DNA from: Sinorhizobium sp. A49
Lineage (GTDB): Bacteria > Pseudomonadota > Alphaproteobacteria > Rhizobiales > Rhizobiaceae
Assembly: GCF_002002725.1 (NCBI RefSeq)
Contig: NZ_MUNW01000062.1
Coordinates: 1 to 64,000, forward strand
Direction of reading: 5' to 3'
DNA: 64,000 nucleotides
The notes under the pieces were generated by a model. The model had not been told where the DNA came from, did no database searches, and saw only the letters and a program-made list of their open reading frames with translations. How positions within the stretch are numbered: position 1 is the stretch's first letter; each line of letters starts with the position of its first letter. Shown piece by piece: positions 18,762 through 29,097 of this stretch. The translations under genes were made by a program, and so were the position numbers.

Positions 18762-20408
18762 ATGCAATCGACAATCGTTATGGTCAATCTGTTTGGGGCG
18801 GTGGCGCTGCTGCTGTTCGGCCTTTCCCTGGTCAAGGAAGGGGTCACGCGCGCCTTCGGGGCGAAGCTGCGGGCCGGCCTTGCTCGGGGCACGAGCGGGC
18901 CGACGCGGTCGTTCCTGACGGGGCTGTTTGCCACCCTAGCCCTGCAGAGCTCGACCGCGACGGCCTTGATGACCGCTTCCTTCGTGGAAAAGGGGCTGAT
19001 CCGTTCGCGCATGGCGCAGATCGTCTTGCTCGGCGCCAATGTCGGCACGGCAGTCACCGCCTGGATTGTTGCCACCGGCATCGAGTGGCTGTCGCCGATG
19101 ATTATTCTGGTTGGTGTGGTACTGCATCGCGTCAGCCGGTCGAACGCGCGACAGGGCCTCGGTGCGGCTTTCGTTGGCATTGGCCTGATGTTGTTGTCGC
19201 TGCATCTGCTTGGCCTTGCGACCGAGCCGATGCGCGAATCGGCGGCGCTGGCCGCATTTCTCGGCATGCTCGACAGTGCGTGGCCAGTGGCCTTGATCAT
19301 ATCGGCTGGCCTTGCCTTCGCATCTTCCTCCAGTCTCGCGGTGGTGATGCTGGTGCTTTCGCTTTCCGCCGCCGGCGTTCTCTCCGTCGGGTTGACGGTT
19401 GCACTGGTGCTCGGTGCCAACCTCGGCGGCGCAATCCCGCCGGTCATGGCGACACTGTCTTCGGCGCCGCCGGCTCGACGCGTGACGCTTGGCAACCTGG
19501 TGGTTCGCGGCATCGGCTGTCTGATCGCGCTGCCTCTGACCGGTGTCAGCGTCGAGTTTCTGCAAAGCTTGCCTTTGCCGAAACAGAACCTGCCGGTGGA
19601 CATCCATCTGGCGTTCAATCTTGCCGTCGCCGTCCTTGCCTGGCCGTTTGCCGGCCTCTTGTCGCGGCTGATGACCCGCTTCATCCCCGACAGCGAGACC
19701 GACGAAACCGGTCCGCGCTATCTCGACGAGAACGTCCTTCACACGCCGGTGATGGCCCTTTCGGGCGCCACGCGCGAAGTGCTGCGTGTCGGCGACCTGA
19801 TCGAGATGATGCTGATCCGCGCCCAGACGGCCTTCAACAACAACGAACTTTCCGAGATCCGCGATGTCGGCAAATTCGAGAAGCAAGTCGATCTGCTGCA
19901 GCAGGAGGTGAAGATCTTCCTGTCGCGCCTGGGTCGTGATGGCCTGAGCCCGGAAGATGGGCGACGCTCGATCGTCATCATCGACTATGCGATCAATCTT
20001 GAGCACATGGGCGACATCATCGAGAAAGGGCTGTGCGAACAGATCGGCAAGAAGGTCAACAACGGCCTGAAATTCTCCGAGGACGGCTATCAGGAACTCA
20101 AGAGCCTCTTCAATCTGACGATCGACAATCTGCGCGTCGCCCAGACGATTTTCGTCACCCGCAACGCCGATCTCGCCCGGCAATTGATCGAGGTGAAAGT
20201 CAATGTTCGGCACATGGAAAAGCGATCGGCCGAGCGCCATATCGAGCGGTTGCGCGACGGACGGCTCGAAAGCCTGCAGACCAGTTCGCTGCATCTCGAC
20301 ATGCTGCGCGACTTGAAGCGTATCAACGCTCATATCGCCTCGGTCGCCTATCCGATCCTTGAGGAAAACGGGCTTCTGACCGAGAGCCGGTTGCGGCCGC
20401 AGGCGTAA
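18762..20408 (+). CDS. Na/Pi-cotransporter family protein with PhoU-like domain
   Basis: A 548-residue protein: an N-terminal membrane domain of the NptA/YjbB type (about 1-310) with the paired sodium/phosphate motifs ALQSSTATALM and FASSSSLAVVM, and a C-terminal helical PhoU-like domain (about 340-535). It probably moves phosphate with sodium, or exports it when internal phosphate is high, as shown for E. coli YjbB. The start is placed at ATG 18762 (MQSTIVMVNLFG); ATG 18780 is also possible, and an upstream open frame from 18711 reads as leader. Its stop is only 3 bases from the end of the convergent membrane-protein gene. Confidence 0.85.
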   Translation: MQSTIVMVNLFGAVALLLFGLSLVKEGVTRAFGAKLRAGLARGTSGPTRSFLTGLFATLALQSSTATALMTASFVEKGLIRSRMAQIVLLGANVGTAVTAWIVATGIEWLSPMIILVGVVLHRVSRSNARQGLGAAFVGIGLMLLSLHLLGLATEPMRESAALAAFLGMLDSAWPVALIISAGLAFASSSSLAVVMLVLSLSAAGVLSVGLTVALVLGANLGGAIPPVMATLSSAPPARRVTLGNLVVRGIGCLIALPLTGVSVEFLQSLPLPKQNLPVDIHLAFNLAVAVLAWPFAGLLSRLMTRFIPDSETDETGPRYLDENVLHTPVMALSGATREVLRVGDLIEMMLIRAQTAFNNNELSEIRDVGKFEKQVDLLQQEVKIFLSRLGRDGLSPEDGRRSIVIIDYAINLEHMGDIIEKGLCEQIGKKVNNGLKFSEDGYQELKSLFNLTIDNLRVAQTIFVTRNADLARQLIEVKVNVRHMEKRSAERHIERLRDGRLESLQTSSLHLDMLRDLKRINAHIASVAYPILEENGLLTESRLRPQA

Positions 20409-20411
20409 CCG

Positions 20412-22175
20412 TTACGAACCGGCGGCCGTTTCGCCAGGTCGCAGGCCGTTGCGGACGAATGCGTCGTAGCATGGGGTCAGTTTGATGCGCGTGTGCCCGG
20501 TTTCGAGACTCGGCAAGTAAAGTGCCAAAAGCGTCCTGTTGACGTTCGTCGTCGGGCACGTCGGCACGAGTGCGATATCGACGGCGGCGACCGCTGCGCG
20601 CACGTTTGCGTCCGGCGGCGGAATGGCGCGGAATGGATCGGCGCCGATAGCGACTCGCTTTGGTGCGTGGCGATCCATCAGCCAGGGAAACGGATTGGCG
20701 AAATCGATGTTGAAGATCGTGTCGAAGCGAACGCCATTGGCATCCTCATAGGCGCGCAATGCATCGATCGCATTGTCAACATTTGTCAACCAACCCGTTT
20801 GAAAGTCGAAGTCGCTATAGAACAGGAATGACGGTAGCTCGCCTTGATCTGCCAGAGCTTCGAAGGCGCCCGGTTCGGTGATGTAGGTGTCGCGCATTCG
20901 CTCGGCTCGCGCGGCGACGGTCGGGCGGACATTGACGGCCGCCATGGTTTTCAGGTTGCGGCTTTCGATCCTGATATTGTTGGCGGCGCCGATCCAGGCG
21001 CGTGCACTCTTCTGGATCACGACAGTCATCGGTGGCAATGCCGCAGCGATAGCGAGCAGCCAAACCGCGATTGTTAGCCGTTTGCCCTTACCCTTCGTGG
21101 CGTAGTCGAGAGCGATTCGCAGAAGCAATGGGTAGAGGAAGATGAAGGCCTGGCTGCCGGTGTTCTGGCTTTCGAAAAGGATGCCTGCCACGACAAAGGT
21201 GCCAAGCCAGAAGAAATCCTGATCGAAAACCCTGCCGAGGGCCGCGATCGAAGGCCGTCGGCATGCATCCTCCAGCAACGAGACAAAGGCGGGTCGGTCG
21301 GCAAAGAAGAGAGTGAGGCAGAGGACGCCTGCCGGCAGCAGCAGACCGGCGTTCAGCGAGGCGGCCTGTAGAAGGCGCGTCAGCAGGATCCCGTCATTGA
21401 CGTCGAGCAGTGCCAGAATGTCGCCGACATAGGCCGACACTGCGCCGAGTGATAGTTCGATAACGGCAAGGATACCAAAGAAGATCAGAGCCGCGGCCAC
21501 CGCTGAGCGCAGGCTGAGCCGTCCGGCAGCAAACGCCGTCAGACAGACGATGATGCCGGCGACGGCTCCGGTGACCTTTACGAAGAAAAGCGCGATCATC
21601 GCGCCGGTGGCAACTGCGATGAGGATGCGTGGACTGCGGACGTAGATGAGCGCTGCCGCCAGCACATAGAGCAACTGGCAGACCTGGCGGTTGTATATGC
21701 CAAACCCATCCGAACCCGGATAGGGGTAGAAGTCGCCGGTGTTGAACGGGAGTATGGAAAAGAGAAGGAACGGCAGCAGAATGGCGTAGGCCAAAGTTCG
21801 CGAACGCTTCTGAAGGTCGAACGTGACCAGGCCGATCAACGGCCCGGTAACGACGAGAAGGCACCAACTGGCCAGCAACAGGGGGTGGCCGCTCGGGAAG
21901 ACAGACTGCAAGGCCGCAAAGAGATAGTACCCCAGTGCACCAACCGGTGCGAAGAAGTCGACTGATGGGATCTGGCCGTCGCCAAGCCGGTTGGCGGCGT
22001 CGAGATAGAGATAGTGATCCCAGAACATTGGCCCTATCGGCTGCGGGATCGTGACGGTCAGAAGCAACGAGAGCAGGATGAGCGCCAGAGCGAGTGCCGC
22101 GAGTGGTGAGCAGACGGCAACCAGAATGGTATTGGCCGGCTTTGCCGCTGCGTCGAGATCGGTGCTGGCATGCAT
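20412..22175 (-). CDS. Large polytopic membrane protein, GT-C-like, function unknown
   Basis: A 587-residue protein with about ten hydrophobic segments over residues 20-390 and a soluble C-terminal part of about 190 residues. The first extracytoplasmic loop contains FWDHYLYLDAANRLGDGQ and then DFFAPVGALGYYL, which resembles the first loop of GT-C membrane glycosyltransferases (ArnT/PMT-like) that use lipid-linked sugars. This likeness is by eye only. A GGGAGAGAAG ribosome site precedes the ATG. It stands alone between the Na/Pi cotransporter and glmU. Possible roles are cell-surface sugar transfer; the gene could equally be of an uncharacterised rhizobial family. Confidence 0.8.
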   Translation of the reverse strand: MHASTDLDAAAKPANTILVAVCSPLAALALALILLSLLLTVTIPQPIGPMFWDHYLYLDAANRLGDGQIPSVDFFAPVGALGYYLFAALQSVFPSGHPLLLASWCLLVVTGPLIGLVTFDLQKRSRTLAYAILLPFLLFSILPFNTGDFYPYPGSDGFGIYNRQVCQLLYVLAAALIYVRSPRILIAVATGAMIALFFVKVTGAVAGIIVCLTAFAAGRLSLRSAVAAALIFFGILAVIELSLGAVSAYVGDILALLDVNDGILLTRLLQAASLNAGLLLPAGVLCLTLFFADRPAFVSLLEDACRRPSIAALGRVFDQDFFWLGTFVVAGILFESQNTGSQAFIFLYPLLLRIALDYATKGKGKRLTIAVWLLAIAAALPPMTVVIQKSARAWIGAANNIRIESRNLKTMAAVNVRPTVAARAERMRDTYITEPGAFEALADQGELPSFLFYSDFDFQTGWLTNVDNAIDALRAYEDANGVRFDTIFNIDFANPFPWLMDRHAPKRVAIGADPFRAIPPPDANVRAAVAAVDIALVPTCPTTNVNRTLLALYLPSLETGHTRIKLTPCYDAFVRNGLRPGETAAGS

Positions 22176-22380
22176 TGCGGCTTCTCTCCCCGGGGGAGCT
22201 ATGCACGCGCATGGGTTGCCGAGGCAGGCTCCGCTTCTCCTTATGCCATCATCGGGTTTTAAGCGGGTTAACGGGACGTGATTGTGCGAGTTATGCTTCC
22301 CGCAATATGTTGCTGATACACGAGGGTCGAATCGGGCGACCCGTTTGGCCCTTCAAGAAAAAGACCAAGGAGATCATTGG

Positions 22381-23751
22381 ATGGAACGGAGTTGCCTGGC
22401 GATTGTACTGGCTGCGGGTGAAAGCACGCGGATGAAGTCGTCGATGTCGAAGGTGCTGCATCCGGTGGCCGGTCGGCCGATGATCGCCCATGTGGTTGCA
22501 GCGCTTTCGAGTGCCGCGATCTCCGACGTGGCTCTCGTTGTCGGTCGTGACGCCGATGCCGTTTCGAGCGCGGCCGCGATCGGAGGCGTATCGATCGCCT
22601 CGTTCCTCCAGAAGGAGCGCCTCGGCACGGGACACGCGGTTCTGGCGGCGCGCGAAGCAATATCCAAGGGATTTGACGACATCCTGGTCATCTTCGGCGA
22701 TACGCCACTGATCACGCCTGAGCCTCTGAAGGCAGCGCGAGATGGCCTGGCCGCCGGCAACGATGTCGTCGTCATCGGTTTTGAGGCTGCCGATCCTTCC
22801 GGTTATGGCCGGCTGATCGTGGAAGATGGCGCGCTGATCGCGATCCGCGAACACAAGGATGCGACTGAGGAAGAACGCCGTATCACCTATTGCAATGGTG
22901 GCCTGATGGCGATCGATGGTCGCAAGGCGATCGATCTGCTCGACCGCATCGGCAATGATAACGTCAAGGGAGAATACTACCTGACCGACCTGGTCGAGAT
23001 CGTGCGGGCGATCGGCGGTCGCGCCATCGCGGTCGAGGCGCCCGAGGAAGAGCTGACCGGCTGCAACACCCGCGCCGAGCTCGCCTATATCGAACGGCTC
23101 TGGCAACACCGCCGCCGTCACGAACTGATGCTGTCGGGCGTGTCGATGATTGCGCCAGAGACCGTTTTCCTCGCCTGGGACACAGAGCTGCAACAGGACG
23201 TGCTGATCGAGCCGAACGTCGTCTTCGGCCCGGGCGTCCGCGTCGAGAGCGGCGCCATCATCCACGCGTTCTCGCACCTGGAGGGAGCGACGGTGCGTGC
23301 CGGCGCGACTGTCGGTCCCTACGCGCGCCTGCGGCCGGGTGCCGATCTCGGCGAGAAATCCAAGGTCGGCAATTTCTGCGAGGTCAAGAAGGCGGAAATC
23401 GGGGCCGGCGCCAAGGTCAATCACCTGACCTATATCGGTGATGCCTTCGTGGGTGCCGGGTCCAACATCGGTGCGGGTACGATCACCTGCAACTATGATG
23501 GCGTGAACAAGCACGAGACCCGCATCGGCGAGAATGCCTTCGTCGGCTCGAATTCTTCGCTGGTGGCGCCGGTGACGATCGGCGACGGCGCGTTGGTCGC
23601 CTCCGGCAGCGTCATCACCGAGGATGTGCCGGCCGATGCCGTAGCCTTCGGCCGCGCGCGCCAGGAGATCAAGCCGGGCAGGGCGCGTGTCTTGCGTGAG
23701 CGCTACGAAGCAGTGAAGGCCGCGAAAAAGGCGGCCAAGGCTGCTGGATAG
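22381..23751 (+). CDS. glmU: Bifunctional UDP-GlcNAc pyrophosphorylase / GlcN-1-P acetyltransferase
   Basis: A 456-residue two-domain enzyme that acetylates glucosamine-1-phosphate and couples it to UTP, making UDP-GlcNAc for peptidoglycan and lipopolysaccharide. The uridyltransferase half (about 1-230) has [11 protein letters not shown] and GDTPLI; the left-handed beta-helix half (about 255-430) has the hexapeptide repeats and the acetyl-transfer sequence [20 protein letters not shown] 22381 follows AAGGAGATCATTGG; a longer open frame starts at 22282 without support. glmS lies 146 bases downstream on the same strand, so both enzymes of the pathway are adjacent. Confidence 0.97.
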   Translation: MERSCLAIVLAAGESTRMKSSMSKVLHPVAGRPMIAHVVAALSSAAISDVALVVGRDADAVSSAAAIGGVSIASFLQKERLGTGHAVLAAREAISKGFDDILVIFGDTPLITPEPLKAARDGLAAGNDVVVIGFEAADPSGYGRLIVEDGALIAIREHKDATEEERRITYCNGGLMAIDGRKAIDLLDRIGNDNVKGEYYLTDLVEIVRAIGGRAIAVEAPEEELTGCNTRAELAYIERLWQHRRRHELMLSGVSMIAPETVFLAWDTELQQDVLIEPNVVFGPGVRVESGAIIHAFSHLEGATVRAGATVGPYARLRPGADLGEKSKVGNFCEVKKAEIGAGAKVNHLTYIGDAFVGAGSNIGAGTITCNYDGVNKHETRIGENAFVGSNSSLVAPVTIGDGALVASGSVITEDVPADAVAFGRARQEIKPGRARVLRERYEAVKAAKKAAKAAG

Positions 23752-23897
23752 GTTGCGCGTTAAATACTGAAACCGAAAGTGAAATCGGGGCGGATTGCCT
23801 CGTCCGGCAAATGCGTTACCAAGGCAACGCGCCGGGCGGGACTTCCGCCCTGTCGATTGGGGCGTCGAGATGGCGCGGGACGAATTCGGAGACGACT

Positions 23898-25724
23898 ATG
23901 TGCGGAATTGTTGGCATCGTTGGAAACCAGCCGGTCTCGGAGCGACTGGTCGATGCGTTGAAGCGGCTCGAATACCGCGGTTACGATTCGGCCGGTGTTG
24001 CGACCATCCATGCCGGTGCGCTTGAGCGCCGCCGCGCCGAGGGCAAGCTGGTCAATCTGGAGACGCGCCTGCGCGAAGAGCCGCTGGCTGGCACGATCGG
24101 CATCGCCCACACACGCTGGGCGACCCATGGCGCGCCGACCGAGCGCAATGCCCATCCGCATTTTACCGACGGTGTTGCCGTCGTCCACAACGGCATCATC
24201 GAGAATTTTTCCGAGCTGAAGGACGAACTGATCGCCGACGGCGCCAAGTTCGAGACGCAGACCGACACCGAAGTCGTGGCGCATCTGCTGGCGAAATTCC
24301 GTCGCGATGGCCTTGGCCGGCGCGAAGCCATGCATGCGATGCTGAAGCGGGTGACGGGCGCCTACGCGCTAGCCATCCTCTTCCAGGACGATCCCTCGAC
24401 GATCATGGCGGCCCGCAACGGTCCGCCGCTGGCGATCGGCCACGGCAAGGGCGAAATGTTCCTGGGGTCCGACGCGATCGCGCTGTCGCCCTTTACCAAC
24501 GAGATCACCTATCTGATCGATGGCGACTGGGCGGTGATCGGCGCCAATGGCGCCCATATCTTCGATCTCGCCGGCAATGCCGTCGATCGCCCCAGACAGA
24601 TCTCGATGGCGGCCGCCTACATGATCGACAAGGGCAACCACCGGCACTTCATGGAAAAGGAGATCTATGAGCAGCCGGAGGTGATCTCCCACGCCCTCGG
24701 CCACTACATCGATTTTGCCGAAAACCGGGTGAAGGCAGCCACGGGTGCGATCGATTTTGCCCGCGTACCCAGCCTCGCGATCTCCGCCTGCGGCACCGCC
24801 TATCTCGCCGGTCTTGTCGGCAAATACTGGTTCGAGCGTTACGCCCGCCTGCCGGTTGAAATCGACGTGGCCTCCGAGTTCCGCTACCGCGAAATCCCGC
24901 TGTCGCCTGAGGCGGCGGCCCTGTTCATCTCGCAGTCGGGCGAAACCGCCGACACGTTGGCTTCGCTCAGATATTGCAAGGACCACGGCCTGAAGATCGG
25001 TGCGGTCGTCAATACCCGTGAATCGACCATCGCGCGTGAATCCGATGCCGTGTTCCCGATCCTTGCCGGGCCCGAGATCGGCGTCGCCTCGACCAAGGCG
25101 TTTACCTGCCAGCTGGCTGTGCTGGCGGCCTTGTCGATCGGCGCCGGCCGCGCCCGAGGCACGGTGTCTGCCGACGAGGAGCAGGCACTGGTTCGCCACC
25201 TCACGGAAATGCCGCGCATCATGGGGCAGGTGCTGAACGCCATCCAGCCGAAGATCGAGATGCTGTCGCGCGAGCTGTCGAAGTGCCGCGACGTGCTTTA
25301 CCTCGGACGCGGCACCAGCTTCCCGCTGGCGATGGAAGGCGCGCTGAAGCTCAAGGAGATTTCCTATATCCACGCCGAAGGTTATGCCGCCGGCGAACTG
25401 AAGCACGGTCCGATCGCTCTGATCGACGAAAACATGCCGGTGATTGTCATCGCTCCGCATGACCGCTTCTACGAGAAGACCGTGTCGAACATGCAGGAAG
25501 TGGCAGCCCGCGGCGGTCGCATCATCCTGATCACCGACGAAAAGGGTGCCGCCGCCTCGAAGCTCGAGACGATGGCGACGATCGTACTGCCGAACGTCGA
25601 CGAGATCATCGCACCGATGATCTTCTCGCTGCCGATCCAACTGCTCGCCTATCACACCGCCGTGTTCATGGGCACCGACGTCGACCAGCCCAGAAACCTC
25701 GCGAAATCGGTGACGGTGGAATGA
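23898..25724 (+). CDS. glmS: Glucosamine-6-phosphate synthase (isomerizing)
   Basis: A 608-residue amidotransferase that makes glucosamine-6-phosphate from fructose-6-phosphate and glutamine. The mature N-terminus MCGIVGIVG places catalytic Cys2 correctly, which fixes the start at 23898. The glutaminase domain (about 1-220) is followed by two SIS sugar-isomerase domains (about 280-420 and 455-590), and the family C-terminus DQPRNLAKSVTVE is intact. No glmS ribozyme precedes it. The GNAT gene overlaps its stop by four bases. Confidence 0.97.
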   Translation: MCGIVGIVGNQPVSERLVDALKRLEYRGYDSAGVATIHAGALERRRAEGKLVNLETRLREEPLAGTIGIAHTRWATHGAPTERNAHPHFTDGVAVVHNGIIENFSELKDELIADGAKFETQTDTEVVAHLLAKFRRDGLGRREAMHAMLKRVTGAYALAILFQDDPSTIMAARNGPPLAIGHGKGEMFLGSDAIALSPFTNEITYLIDGDWAVIGANGAHIFDLAGNAVDRPRQISMAAAYMIDKGNHRHFMEKEIYEQPEVISHALGHYIDFAENRVKAATGAIDFARVPSLAISACGTAYLAGLVGKYWFERYARLPVEIDVASEFRYREIPLSPEAAALFISQSGETADTLASLRYCKDHGLKIGAVVNTRESTIARESDAVFPILAGPEIGVASTKAFTCQLAVLAALSIGAGRARGTVSADEEQALVRHLTEMPRIMGQVLNAIQPKIEMLSRELSKCRDVLYLGRGTSFPLAMEGALKLKEISYIHAEGYAAGELKHGPIALIDENMPVIVIAPHDRFYEKTVSNMQEVAARGGRIILITDEKGAAASKLETMATIVLPNVDEIIAPMIFSLPIQLLAYHTAVFMGTDVDQPRNLAKSVTVE

Positions 25725-26221
25725 TCACCATACGGCCGGAAAGAGCGGGCGACGAGCAGGCGATCCATGACGTGACGGCCGCCGCCTTCGAGGGGCATCC
25801 ACACAGCGACCAGAGCGAGCCTTTCATCATCAAACGCCTTCGGGATCAGGGTGCATTGACGCTCTCGCTTGTGGCTGAATGCGAGGGCAATATCGTCGGC
25901 CATGTCGCCTTCTCGCCTGTGGCACTGACGCCGCCGGTGCCCGGCTGGTTCGGGCTCGGTCCTGTTGCCGTGTCACCCGACCACCAGGCGAAGGGTGTCG
26001 GCAGCCGGCTGATCCGCGAAGGACTTGCAATGCTTGTCGCCGACGGCGCCGCGGGCTGCGTGGTCATGGGTGATCCTGAATATTACCAAAAGTTCAGATT
26101 CCGAAACGAATCTTCGCTTGTATTCCCCGGTTGTGCGCCGCAATATTTCATGGCGCTGGCCTTCTCCGGCGCGGTGCCTGAAGGCACGGTTGCCTATCAT
26201 CCGGCTTTCGGCGCGGAGTGA
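25721..26221 (+). CDS. GNAT-family N-acetyltransferase (YhbS-like)
   Basis: A 166-residue acetyltransferase with the acetyl-CoA binding motif A visible as GLGPVAVSPDHQAKGVGSRL at about residues 78-97. It resembles YhbS-type enzymes, whose substrates are mostly unknown. Its ATG overlaps the glmS TGA (ATGA), so it is translationally coupled to amino-sugar synthesis; whether it acts on an amino sugar or an unrelated amine cannot be read from the sequence. Confidence 0.85.
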   Translation: MITIRPERAGDEQAIHDVTAAAFEGHPHSDQSEPFIIKRLRDQGALTLSLVAECEGNIVGHVAFSPVALTPPVPGWFGLGPVAVSPDHQAKGVGSRLIREGLAMLVADGAAGCVVMGDPEYYQKFRFRNESSLVFPGCAPQYFMALAFSGAVPEGTVAYHPAFGAE

Positions 26222-26239
26222 GGTTTAAACGGAAAAGGC

Positions 26240-26932
26240 ATGAGCGAGAATTCGAAGAGCGGCTATATTGCGACCCGGTTGCGCAACTATTTCCTGACGG
26301 GGCTGATCATCTGCGCGCCGTTGGCGATCACCGTCTGGTTGGTCCGAACCTTCATCGAATGGGCCGATGGATGGGTGAAGCCCTACCTGCCGAATTTCTA
26401 TAATCCGGACACCTATTCGCCGGTGGCGATTCCCGGCTTCGGACTTCTGGTCGCGCTCATCGTCATCACCCTGGTCGGCTTCCTCACCGCCAACCTGGTC
26501 GGGCGCTCGATCGTTGCCTTCGGCGAATCCCTCGTCAGCCGGACACCGCTCGTCCGTACCATCTACAAGTCGCTGAAGCAGATTTTCCAGACGGTGCTGC
26601 AGGAGCAATCGTCCTCGTTCAAGAAGGCGGGCCTGATCGAATATCCGAGCCCCGGCCTGTGGTCGCTCGTCTTCATCGCCACGGATGTCAAAGGCGAGGT
26701 CGCCGCCAAATTTTCCGAACGCGGCATGGACATGGTGACGGTGTTTCTGCCGCCGACGCCAATCCCGACCGCCGGCTTCCTGTTGTTCGTGCCGCGCGAC
26801 AAGATTATCCCGCTTGAAATGAGCGCGGAGGATGCAGCCAAGCTGTTGATTTCCGGCGGCCTCGTCGCACCGGACTATAAGCCTCTCGCCAACGCGCCGC
26901 CACGCAAGATTGCCCAGCAGAAGACGGCCTGA
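26240..26932 (+). CDS. DUF502 membrane protein
   Basis: A 230-residue protein of the DUF502 family with two hydrophobic segments near the N-terminus (about 20-42 and 68-92) and a conserved soluble part containing SRTPLVRTIYKSLKQIFQT and the C-terminal FLPPTPIPTAGFLLFVP. Function is not established. It begins 18 bases after the GNAT gene, so it probably ends the glmS transcript, and it is convergent with recG 59 bases away. Confidence 0.85.
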   Translation: MSENSKSGYIATRLRNYFLTGLIICAPLAITVWLVRTFIEWADGWVKPYLPNFYNPDTYSPVAIPGFGLLVALIVITLVGFLTANLVGRSIVAFGESLVSRTPLVRTIYKSLKQIFQTVLQEQSSSFKKAGLIEYPSPGLWSLVFIATDVKGEVAAKFSERGMDMVTVFLPPTPIPTAGFLLFVPRDKIIPLEMSAEDAAKLLISGGLVAPDYKPLANAPPRKIAQQKTA

Positions 26933-26991
26933 TCTACTGGTTCTCGCGCATTTCCTGTAGGAAGCCGTCTCGCACCTTTTCTGGAAATGGG

Positions 26992-29097
26992 TCAGCCGGC
27001 GCGCAGGAAGCGGATCGCTTCGTCACGGCGATGCAGATAGAGCAGGGTGCGAAGTGCCTCGCCACGGGCTGTTGTGAGATCAGGATCCCGCTCGATCATA
27101 TAAGCGGCGTCCTTACGGGCGATCTCAAGCAAGTCTCCATGCGCTTCGAGACTTGCGATGCGAAAACCAGGCGTGCCCGACTGACGCGTTCCGAGCAACT
27201 CGCCTTCGCCACGCAGCTTCAGGTCTTCCTCGGCGATCAGAAAGCCGTCTTCGCTGTCGCGCAGGATCGAAAGCCGCGCCCGACCGGTCTCACCGAGCGG
27301 GCTCTTGTAAAGGAGGATGCAGGTCGACGCTTCATCGCCACGACCGACGCGGCCGCGCAACTGGTGCAACTGCGCCAGACCGAAGCGTTCCGCGTGTTCG
27401 ATCACCATGATCGTGGCATCGGGCACGTCGACGCCGACCTCGACGACGGTGGTGGCGACGAGCAGGCGGATTTCGCCGTTCTTGAACGCAAGCATGACGG
27501 CGTCCTTTTCCGCGCCGTTCATGCGACCGTGGACAAGGCCCACATGTCGACCGAAGCGCTGGGAGAGACCCTGATAACGCTCATCGGCCGACATCACGTC
27601 GATCGCTTCGGATTCCTCGACGAGCGGGCAGATCCAGTACGCCTTCTTGCCTTCCTTGAGCGCCGCGGCGAGGCGGTCGACGATCTCGTCGGTCCGCTCG
27701 GTCGGGATGGTGACCGTTTGGATCGGTTTTCGCCCGGCCGGCTTTTCCGTCAGCTTGGACACATCCATGTCACCGAAGGCCGCGAGCACCAGCGTGCGCG
27801 GGATTGGCGTCGCGGTCATGACCAGCATATGGGGTGAGATGCCCTTGGCGGTCAGCCGCAAGCGCTGGTGGACGCCGAAGCGGTGCTGTTCGTCGACAAC
27901 CGCAAGGGTGAGTTCCCGATAGTTCACCGTATCCTGGAACAGGGCATGGGTGCCAACGACGATCCGCGTCTCGCCGGAGACGATGCGTTCCAGGATCGCG
28001 TCGCGCTCTTTGCCCTTGGTGCGACCGGTCAACACATCCATGGTGATGCCCGCGGGAGCCGCCATTTTCGACAGCGTGGCGAAATGCTGCCGCGCAAGGA
28101 TTTCCGTAGGTGCCATCAGCACGGCCTGGCCGCCCGATTCGACCGCCGCCAGCATCGCCATCAGCGCGACCATGGTCTTGCCAGAACCGACGTCGCCCTG
28201 CAGCAGCCGCAGCATCCGCTCGTCCCCGGCCATGTCCTTGAGGATGTCGGCAATCGCCGTCGACTGGCTCGCTGTCAGCGAGAAGGGCAGTGCAGCGGCA
28301 ACGGGGCCGGAGAGCTTGCCGGTCGCCTGCACCGGCGTACCGGCAACCTTGCGAAGGCGCTGGCGCACAAGAGCAAGCGACAGTTGGCCAGCCAGGAACT
28401 CGTCATAGGCGAGCCTTCGACGCGCCGGCGCCTGCGGGTCAATGTCCAATGCGTCGCGCGGCTCATGCAGGGCACGGAAGCTGTCGGCCGCGCTTTGAAA
28501 ACCTTGCTGTGAAGCGAGCGTCTCGTCGATCCACTCCGGCATCTCAGGGACGCGGGCGACCGCCGCTTCGATCGATTTGCGCAGGATGCGGGCGGATAGC
28601 CCGGCCGTCAGCCCATAGACGGGTTCGACGAGGGGCAGGTTGTCCGCCTCGCTCGCCTTGACCATATAGTCCGGGTGAACCATCGACGGCCGACCGTTGA
28701 ACCAGTCGACCTTGCCACTGACGATCACGGTCTCGTCGACTGGCAGCGATTTTTCCAGCCAGTTGCCTTTGACACGGAAGAAGGTGAGAGCCAATTCGCC
28801 GGTGTCGTCATGCAGGAAGATGCGGTAGGGCAGGTTCTGTTTGCCCGGCGGCGGTGGCTGATGGCGATCGACGCGGCCGGTAATCGTCACGACGACGCCT
28901 TGTGGCGCATTGGCGATGCCCGGCTGTTGCCGGCGGTCGATCAGCGAATGTGGCGCATGGAAAACCAAGTCGACGACGCGGCAGTCTTCGATAGTTTCCC
29001 GGCCAAGAAGTCGGGCATACAGCTCGCCGATCTTCGGACCGATACCGGGCAAAGTGTTGAGCGGTGAAAAGAGCGGGTCGAGCAGGGCAGGGCGCAT
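26992..29097 (-). CDS. recG: ATP-dependent DNA helicase RecG
   Basis: A 701-residue branch-migration helicase that reverses stalled replication forks and processes Holliday junctions. An N-terminal wedge/OB domain (about 60-150) precedes a superfamily 2 motor: Walker A GDVGSGKT, the DEQHRFGV box, TATPIPRTL and QLRGRVGRG at the end of the motor. The start at 29097 gives the family's normal N-terminus (LDPLFSPLNTLPGIGPKIG). It is divergent from sdhE with a 116-base shared upstream region. Confidence 0.96.
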   Translation of the reverse strand: MRPALLDPLFSPLNTLPGIGPKIGELYARLLGRETIEDCRVVDLVFHAPHSLIDRRQQPGIANAPQGVVVTITGRVDRHQPPPPGKQNLPYRIFLHDDTGELALTFFRVKGNWLEKSLPVDETVIVSGKVDWFNGRPSMVHPDYMVKASEADNLPLVEPVYGLTAGLSARILRKSIEAAVARVPEMPEWIDETLASQQGFQSAADSFRALHEPRDALDIDPQAPARRRLAYDEFLAGQLSLALVRQRLRKVAGTPVQATGKLSGPVAAALPFSLTASQSTAIADILKDMAGDERMLRLLQGDVGSGKTMVALMAMLAAVESGGQAVLMAPTEILARQHFATLSKMAAPAGITMDVLTGRTKGKERDAILERIVSGETRIVVGTHALFQDTVNYRELTLAVVDEQHRFGVHQRLRLTAKGISPHMLVMTATPIPRTLVLAAFGDMDVSKLTEKPAGRKPIQTVTIPTERTDEIVDRLAAALKEGKKAYWICPLVEESEAIDVMSADERYQGLSQRFGRHVGLVHGRMNGAEKDAVMLAFKNGEIRLLVATTVVEVGVDVPDATIMVIEHAERFGLAQLHQLRGRVGRGDEASTCILLYKSPLGETGRARLSILRDSEDGFLIAEEDLKLRGEGELLGTRQSGTPGFRIASLEAHGDLLEIARKDAAYMIERDPDLTTARGEALRTLLYLHRRDEAIRFLRAG

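Noticed and set aside
18707-19939. A 410-codon plus-strand frame overlapping the Na/Pi cotransporter in another frame
   Set aside because: The cotransporter frame carries the family motifs; this one is Arg/Gly-rich noise.
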